Shown: one piece after another, positions 8,409 to 12,215 of the stretch
Layout: every line of letters begins with the position of its first letter
Position numbering within the stretch: the stretch's first letter is position 1
NCBI GenBank assembly: GCA_017880705.1
Contig: JADGRS010000049.1
Coordinates: forward strand, 1-12,215
Source of the DNA: Burkholderiales bacterium
GTDB taxonomy: Bacteria > Pseudomonadota > Gammaproteobacteria > Burkholderiales > Usitatibacteraceae
Length of the DNA stretch: 12,215 bases
Direction: 5' to 3'
Made by a program: the position numbers and the translations under genes
Notes under the pieces: generated by a model
Told to the model about the DNA's origin: nothing
The model's input: the letters and a program-made list of their open reading frames with translations, nothing else
The model's database searches: none

Positions 8409-9797
8409 CTAGGGCAGGCGAAGCTTGAGTCCCGGCTGCAGGATGCTGCTTGTGGAAAGGCCGTTCAGGCTCATGAGCGCGTCGACGGCCATACGGTAGC
8501 GTTGCGCGATGCCGTAGAGCGTATCGCCCGCGCGCACCGTGTAGAGCTTGAGCGCCGATGGCATCGCGGGCGCCGACTGCGCCTGCGCCGCCACTCTCGC
8601 GTGAGACGTGGGGGCGACCGCCGACACCTGCGCGACGCGCACCATCGTCGCCGCGGCCCCCGCCTTCATCGGCACCATGATCGAAACCGAGGCCCTGAGC
8701 CGGTTCTTCTTGTCGACCTTCAGGTCCGGGTTGGCCGCCTTCAGCTGCGATGTCGCCAGGCCGTGCCGCTTGGCGATCGAGTCGAGCGCTTCTCCCTTCT
8801 TCGCCGGATACGTGGTCCAGCTCACCAGCGGCTTGTCGTACGCCTCGAGGTTCGCCTTGAAGGATTCGGCGCGGTCGACGGGCAGGATGAACATCCCGGT
8901 GCTCGCGGCGACGGGCTTGTTGTGCGCGGGATTCAACGCGACGAATTCGTCCTCGCTCATGCCCGCGAGCTTCGCCGCGATCTTCACGTCGATCCTGGCG
9001 GGCGCCTTCACCTCGGTGAAGTAGGGCTGGTCAGGGACGCTCTCGAGCTCGATGCCGTAGCTCGTGGGCGAGAGCACGATGTTCTTCACCGCGAAGAGCT
9101 TCGGCACGTAGTTGCGCGTCTCGGGCGGAAGGTTGAGGCTCGAGTAGTCGGTCGGCAGCCCGCGCCTCTGGTTCGTCGCGATCGCGCGGGCGACGCAGCC
9201 CTCGCCGCAGTTGTAGGCGGCGAGCGCGAGCTCCCAGCTCCCGAACATTCCATGCAGGCGCTCGAGGTAGTTCAGCGCCGCGTCGGTCGCGGCGACGATG
9301 TCGCGGCGGTTGTCCTTCCACCAGTCCTGCGACAGCCCGTAGTTCTTTCCCGTCGACGGAATGAACTGCCAGAGGCCCGACGCCTTGGCGCGCGAGTACG
9401 CCTTGGGATTGAAGCCGCTCTCGACGACGGGCAGCAGCGCGATCTCCATCGGCATCCCACGCCTCCCGACCTGCTCGACGATGTAGTGGAGATAACGGCT
9501 GCCCCGATCGACGAAGCGCTTGATGTATTCGGGACGGCTCGCATACCACTCCTCGTGCTGGGCGACGAGCGGCGAGTCGAGCGCCTCCAGCGCGAATCCC
9601 ACGCGGATGCGATTCCAGAGATCGGGATCGGGAAGGGGAACGTCCTCGAGGTCTTCGAACGCCGACGGCAACACGGGCGCGGCGGCTGGCGCGGCGCTCT
9701 GTGCGAAGGCGCTCCCGGCGATGAGGGCCGTGGCGAGCGCGAGGATCGTTCCGATCGTTCCGAACTTTCCGACTCTAAGGCCTCGCCTCAAGATCAT
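8409..9797 (-). CDS. mltD: Membrane-bound lytic murein transglycosylase D-like (SLT domain plus LysM)
   Basis: Cleaves the MurNAc-GlcNAc bond of peptidoglycan non-hydrolytically, forming 1,6-anhydromuramic acid, in the periplasm. The 462-residue protein has a signal peptide (to about AFA32) and a transglycosylase domain at about 95-235. In it, catalytic Glu126 sits in PVVESGFNP, followed by ASGLWQFIPSTG (139-150) and AAYNCGEG (193-200), all family 1D hallmarks. A clear LysM repeat closes the protein (419-461: YTVRAGDTLYGIAQRY...), and a weaker LysM-like segment lies at about 328-375. E. coli MltD is a lipoprotein; no lipobox is seen here, so this one is probably soluble periplasmic or attached through LysM. 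The stop is 9 bp from the convergent peptidase stop, with no clear terminator between. The Shine-Dalgarno is weak. mltD next to gloB is a conserved arrangement, interrupted here by a GNAT gene. Confidence 0.95.
   Translation of the reverse strand: MILRRGLRVGKFGTIGTILALATALIAGSAFAQSAAPAAAPVLPSAFEDLEDVPLPDPDLWNRIRVGFALEALDSPLVAQHEEWYASRPEYIKRFVDRGSRYLHYIVEQVGRRGMPMEIALLPVVESGFNPKAYSRAKASGLWQFIPSTGKNYGLSQDWWKDNRRDIVAATDAALNYLERLHGMFGSWELALAAYNCGEGCVARAIATNQRRGLPTDYSSLNLPPETRNYVPKLFAVKNIVLSPTSYGIELESVPDQPYFTEVKAPARIDVKIAAKLAGMSEDEFVALNPAHNKPVAASTGMFILPVDRAESFKANLEAYDKPLVSWTTYPAKKGEALDSIAKRHGLATSQLKAANPDLKVDKKNRLRASVSIMVPMKAGAAATMVRVAQVSAVAPTSHARVAAQAQSAPAMPSALKLYTVRAGDTLYGIAQRYRMAVDALMSLNGLSTSSILQPGLKLRLP
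9744..9761 (-). repeat. Perfect 9-bp tandem repeat within the mltD signal sequence
   Basis: GATCGTTCC occurs twice head to tail on the plus strand. On the coding strand it encodes Gly-Thr-Ile twice (residues 13-18) at the start of the hydrophobic core. A unit of three codons means copy-number change would keep the frame and alter only signal-peptide length. Chance is a sufficient explanation. Confidence 0.5.
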
Positions 9798-9817
9798 GCA
9801 ATTAGTCTTTGTTTCAT
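9794..9817 (-). other. Possible seven-codon leader ORF overlapping the mltD start
   Basis: On the minus strand an ATG at 9817 opens a short frame (MKQRLIA) whose TGA overlaps the mltD ATG in the ATGA form typical of coupled genes. mltD itself has little Shine-Dalgarno, so re-initiation after this leader is conceivable. The leader also lacks a visible Shine-Dalgarno and a frame this short arises easily by chance. Weakly supported. Confidence 0.25.
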
Positions 9818-9829
9818 TGGGCTTTTTGC

Positions 9830-9858
9830 ATGCTACGCGGGGCCCCCGGGGGCGTCAA
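9830..9858 (-). promoter_or_regulatory. Sigma-70-type promoter of mltD
   Basis: On the minus strand, TTGACG (9853-9858, five of six consensus) is separated by exactly 17 bp from TAGCAT (9830-9835, four of six). The -35 starts seven bases after the stop of the upstream acetyltransferase gene, and transcription would begin about 25 nt before the mltD ATG. The spacer carries the palindrome GCCCCCGGGGGC (9842-9853). This suggests mltD can be expressed independently of gloB and the acetyltransferase gene. Confidence 0.6.
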
Positions 9859-9864
9859 TCGGTT

Positions 9865-10350
9865 TCAACGCGCCGCCAGGCGCGCGAATTCGGGGCGGGT
9901 CATTCGCACGAGTTGCCATTCGGGCATGAGCTTGGCGCCGAGAGACTCGTAGAAACGGATCGAGGGCTCGTTCCAGTCGAGCACGCGCCACTCGAAGCGG
10001 CCGCAATCGCGCGCGACGGCGAGCGCCGCGAGCTCCGCCAGCAGCGCCTTGCCGATCCCATGGCCGCGCTGCTCGGGCTCGACGAAGAGATCCTCGAGAT
10101 AGAGCCCCGGCTTGCACAGGAAGGTCGAGAAGGTCGCGAAGAAGAGCGCGAACCCGACCGCGCGGCCGCCACGCTCGGCGATCAGCGCCTCGGCCGAGGC
10201 GCGCGCGCCGAAGAGCTGCTCCTCGAGCATCGCGGGCGTTCCCACCGCCATCTCCGCGAGCTTCTCGTATTCGGCGAGCGCGCCGATGAGCCGCAGGATT
10301 TCAACGCAATCGCCGCGTTGCGCGGCACGAATCGAGTAGTCGGCGCCCAT
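9865..10350 (-). CDS. GNAT-family N-acetyltransferase (diamine/SSAT-like)
   Basis: Cytoplasmic enzyme that transfers acetyl from acetyl-CoA to an amine. The 161-residue protein is one GNAT domain: N-terminal strand YSIRAAQRGDCVEILRLI, then LAEYEKL (25-31), GFALFF (66-71), YLEDLFVEPEQ (84-94), the acetyl-CoA pyrophosphate loop QRGHGIGKALL (94-104), and the C-terminal LDWNEPSIRFYESLGA (124-139) with Tyr134 at the usual general-acid position. The AEYEKL, YLEDLFV and LDWN blocks are typical of the spermidine/spermine acetyltransferase-like subgroup, so a polyamine or a thialysine-type substrate is plausible. Specificity cannot be read from sequence. The ATG at 10350 is preceded by a close GGGGA. 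The gene begins 18 bp after gloB ends, so it is probably co-transcribed with gloB. It is an addition to the E. coli mltD-gloB order. Confidence 0.93.
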   Translation of the reverse strand: MGADYSIRAAQRGDCVEILRLIGALAEYEKLAEMAVGTPAMLEEQLFGARASAEALIAERGGRAVGFALFFATFSTFLCKPGLYLEDLFVEPEQRGHGIGKALLAELAALAVARDCGRFEWRVLDWNEPSIRFYESLGAKLMPEWQLVRMTRPEFARLAAR

Positions 10351-10368
10351 GGTCCCCGGAGTTGCTCT

Positions 10369-11133
10369 CTAGAATGAATTCTTCCATTCGCGGACCGCCG
10401 CGAACACTTCGACGCGGTCCTTCAACGCCCGTCCCGCATGGCGGGCGGCCGCCGCGATGATCGCAGGTTCGTCGCAGCGCAGGAAGGGATTGGTCGCAAG
10501 CTCGTCGGCGACCGTCGAAGGCAGCGTCGGCGCTCCCTTCTCGCGTTTCGCGCTTTCGCGTGCCTTGCGCGCGGCGAGCGCCGCGTTGCCGGGATCGACG
10601 GCCTCGGCGAAGCGGATGTTCGCGAGCGTGTATTCGTGCCCGCAATAGACGCGGGTGTCCCCCGGCAGTCGCGCGAGCTTGTCGAGCGAGGCGACCATCT
10701 GCGCGGGCGTGCCCTCGAAGAGGCGACCGCACCCGCACGCGAAAAGCGTGTCGCCGCAGAAGACCATTCCACCGCCGAAGAGCGCGATATGTCCCGCGGT
10801 GTGGCCGGGAATGTCGATGGTCTCGAGCGAGAGGGCGATGCCGGGAACGTCGATGCGATCGCCTTCGGAAAGACGGCGGTCGAGTCCCGCGATGTCTTCG
10901 CCGGCGGGCCCGAACGTCTCGCAACGGAAGCGCCGCGCGAGCGCGAGGAGCCCGCCGACGTGGTCCATGTGGTGGTGCGTCGCGAGCACCGCCGAAAGCG
11001 CGAGGCCTCGCTCGGCGACGAAGCGCTCGACCGGCGCGGCGTCTCCCGGATCGACCGCCGCGGCGTTGCCGCCGTCCTCGATCATCCAGATGTAGTTGTC
11101 CTTGAAGGCGGGGACCGCGTGAATCGCCAGCAT
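10369..11133 (-). CDS. gloB: Hydroxyacylglutathione hydrolase (glyoxalase II)
   Basis: Hydrolyses S-lactoylglutathione to lactate and glutathione, the second step of methylglyoxal detoxification, in the cytoplasm. The 254-residue protein has the metallo-beta-lactamase fold with every metal ligand present: THHHMDH (His53, His55, Asp57, His58), His111 in IPGHTAGH, Asp128 in FCGDTLF, and His166 in YCGHEYT. Glyoxalase II signatures GCGRLFEGT (134-142) and NPFLRC (215-220) separate it from other members of the superfamily. Length matches E. coli GloB (251). The N-terminal MLAIHAVPAFKDNYIWMI matches the family, so the ATG at 11133 is right although no Shine-Dalgarno precedes it. A TATAAT-like box twelve bases upstream would leave a leader of only a few nucleotides. 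Divergent from the methyltransferase gene, as gloB and yafS are in E. coli. Confidence 0.96.
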   Translation of the reverse strand: MLAIHAVPAFKDNYIWMIEDGGNAAAVDPGDAAPVERFVAERGLALSAVLATHHHMDHVGGLLALARRFRCETFGPAGEDIAGLDRRLSEGDRIDVPGIALSLETIDIPGHTAGHIALFGGGMVFCGDTLFACGCGRLFEGTPAQMVASLDKLARLPGDTRVYCGHEYTLANIRFAEAVDPGNAALAARKARESAKREKGAPTLPSTVADELATNPFLRCDEPAIIAAAARHAGRALKDRVEVFAAVREWKNSF

Positions 11134-11145
11134 GGGGCCGAGTCT

Positions 11146-11153
11146 ATTAGAAT
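11146..11153. promoter_or_regulatory. Overlapping candidate -10 boxes for gloB and the divergent methyltransferase gene
   Basis: The 41-bp gap holds one AT-rich island. Read rightward it contains TAGAAT (11148-11153); read leftward, TCTAAT (11146-11151). Each matches TATAAT at five of six positions and they share four bases. Neither has a recognisable -35 at 16-18 bp. If both are used, RNA polymerase could occupy only one at a time. Confidence 0.35.
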
Positions 11154-11174
11154 TGGGCCCAGGGGATCCATGAC

Positions 11175-11909
11175 ATGCCGAACGACACGCTCCAGGACTG
11201 GTTCACCACTCCGCTCGGGCAATACCTGCTCGAGAAGGAGCAGGCGTACCTGGACGACGTGACCTCCGACATCTTCGGCTTCCATGCCCTGCAGGTCGGG
11301 CTCGCGAAATTCGACCTGTTGCGCGCGAGCCGCATCGCGCATCGCGTCCGGGTCGATGCCACCGGCCTTCCGGAGCTCTACGCGAAGAGCCACGAGCTCC
11401 CGGTCGCCACCCAGTCGGTCGATCTCGTCGTGCTGCCCCACGCGCTCGAATTCGCCGCGCAACCCCACGAGATCCTGCGCGAAGTCGATCGCGTGATGAT
11501 GCCCGAGGGGCGGCTGGTGATCGTGGGCTTCAATCCGTGGAGCCTCTGGGGCCTGCGCAGCACCGTGGGATTCTCGCGCGGCGAGGTTCCGTGGAACGGA
11601 CGCTTCGTATCGCTCCTGCGGGTGAAGGACTGGCTCGCGCTCCTGGGGTTCGACGTGAATGCCGGAAGGCTGGTGGGGTACGCACCGCCCTTCGACAGCG
11701 ACAGCGTGCGCCGCCGCTTCGGTTTCATGGAGCCCGCGGGCGACCGCTGGTGGGCCGTGGGGGGCGCCGTCTACATGCTGCAGGCCATCAAGCGCGTGCG
11801 CGGCATGCGGCTTCTCACGCCGGCGTGGGTCGAGCAGAAGGATGCGCGCGAGAAAGCCCTCGCCGCGGCCAAGCGCCAGAGCGTTTCCCATCTCAAGGTC
11901 GTCAAGTAA
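11175..11909 (+). CDS. Class I SAM-dependent methyltransferase-like protein, YafS type
   Basis: Predicted methyltransferase of unknown substrate. The 244-residue product carries the C-terminal half of a Methyltransf_11 domain: [20 protein letters not shown] (residues 74-93) and [20 protein letters not shown] (102-121), which match the motif II and motif III strands. The glycine-rich SAM loop (motif I) is degenerate: [13 protein letters not shown] (38-50) stands where an E/DxGxGxG would be expected. This degeneracy appears usual for the group found between gloB and rnhA, such as E. coli YafS. The best-supported start is 11175, with AGGGG nine bases upstream; another ATG at 11170 is in a different frame. 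The gene is divergent from gloB and ends one base before rnhA, so the two are probably co-transcribed. The conserved neighbourhood supports orthology with YafS; activity is unproven. Confidence 0.88.
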   Translation: MPNDTLQDWFTTPLGQYLLEKEQAYLDDVTSDIFGFHALQVGLAKFDLLRASRIAHRVRVDATGLPELYAKSHELPVATQSVDLVVLPHALEFAAQPHEILREVDRVMMPEGRLVIVGFNPWSLWGLRSTVGFSRGEVPWNGRFVSLLRVKDWLALLGFDVNAGRLVGYAPPFDSDSVRRRFGFMEPAGDRWWAVGGAVYMLQAIKRVRGMRLLTPAWVEQKDAREKALAAAKRQSVSHLKVVK

Positions 11910-11910
11910 A

Positions 11911-12215
11911 TTGAAGCGCGAAGCCCTGCCCGAGACCCACGAGACCGAAGGCAAGATCATTCATATCTACACCGACGGCGCGTGCAAGGGCAATCCGGGT
12001 CCGGGAGGTTGGGGCGCGATCCTCGAGGTGGACGGCAAGGAGCGCGAGATGTTCGGCGGCGAAGCGGCCACCACCAACAACCGCATGGAGCTCACCGCCG
12101 TGATCGAGGCGCTCGCCGCGTTGAAGCGGCCCTGCCGCGTGAGGCTCCACACCGATTCCCAGTACGTGCAGAAGGGCATCACCGAGTGGATCCACGGCTG
12201 GAAGGCGCGCGGCTG
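11911..12215 (+). CDS. rnhA: Ribonuclease HI, partial (N-terminal 101 codons)
   Basis: Endonuclease that degrades the RNA strand of RNA-DNA hybrids, such as R-loops and Okazaki primers. Visible catalytic residues are Asp22 ([16 protein letters not shown]), Glu60 ([15 protein letters not shown]) and Asp82 ([11 protein letters not shown]); the fourth acidic residue lies past the right edge. The spacing matches E. coli RNase HI. The family is about 150 residues, so about one third is missing. I chose TTG at 11911 as start: it is one base after the methyltransferase stop and no ATG or GTG is available before the first strand. It gives about 14 more N-terminal residues than E. coli RNase HI. No strong Shine-Dalgarno is seen (AAGG ends 12 bases upstream), so translation may be coupled to the upstream gene. 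Family assignment is secure; the start is uncertain. Confidence 0.93.
   Translation, partial: MKREALPETHETEGKIIHIYTDGACKGNPGPGGWGAILEVDGKEREMFGGEAATTNNRMELTAVIEALAALKRPCRVRLHTDSQYVQKGITEWIHGWKARG

Noticed and set aside
8400..8412. CTAGG-CCC-CCTAG hairpin between the convergent peptidase and mltD stops, as a bidirectional terminator
   Set aside because: The stem is only five pairs with a three-base loop, and no T-run follows on either strand.
9842..9853. GCCCCCGGGGGC palindrome as a terminator for the gloB-acetyltransferase transcript
   Set aside because: It has no loop bases and no U-run after it on the minus strand, and it fits better as the spacer of the mltD promoter.
1..12215. Mobile elements, phage genes, CRISPR arrays, toxin-antitoxin or defence genes, tRNA or rRNA
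   Set aside because: I looked on both strands and saw no transposase, integrase, spaced repeats, attachment-site-like repeats or structural RNA. Gene content is core metabolism and transport with uniform composition.

Overview
The window is high-GC (roughly two thirds G+C by eye), tightly packed bacterial chromosome with long open frames, short intergenic gaps and ordinary housekeeping genes. The run mltD / gloB / YafS-like methyltransferase / rnhA matches the order known from Escherichia coli (mltD-gloB-yafS-rnhA). That conserved order, a FabI that aligns without gaps to the proteobacterial enzyme, and the base composition point to a proteobacterium, most likely a betaproteobacterium. The class is an inference. 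No mobile element, phage gene, CRISPR array, tRNA or rRNA is visible.

Layout, left to right: (1) 1-587, minus strand: the first 195 codons of fabI (enoyl-ACP reductase), running off the left edge. (2) 588-748: divergent intergenic region with a perfect TATAAT facing right. (3) 749-8399, plus strand: a five-gene cluster encoding a family 5 (peptide-type) solute-binding protein, two DppB/DppC-type permeases, one protein with two fused ABC ATPase domains (DppD+DppF type), and an exported M3-family zinc oligopeptidase. (4) 8409-11133, minus strand: read right to left, gloB, a GNAT acetyltransferase and mltD. mltD appears to have its own sigma-70-type promoter. (5) 11175-12215, plus strand: the YafS-like methyltransferase and the start of rnhA, divergent from gloB across only 41 bp.

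How the parts fit: the plus-strand cluster looks like a complete ABC importer (binding protein, two membrane subunits, fused ATPase) for peptides or peptide-like solutes, followed after 15 bp by a peptidase with an export signal. A plausible reading is that the peptidase trims peptides outside the cytoplasm in connection with import. That is inferred from gene order and the signal sequence. A hairpin between the binding-protein and first permease genes would suit the usual need to make more binding protein than membrane subunits. The rest are fatty-acid synthesis (fabI), peptidoglycan turnover (mltD), methylglyoxal detoxification (gloB) and RNA-DNA hybrid removal (rnhA).

I found no clear evidence of an undescribed system. 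The points most worth checking are the importer/peptidase pairing, the natural alanine at the FabI Gly93 position, the TTG start without a Shine-Dalgarno, the insertion in the second permease, and the small regulatory layouts upstream of mltD and between gloB and the methyltransferase.
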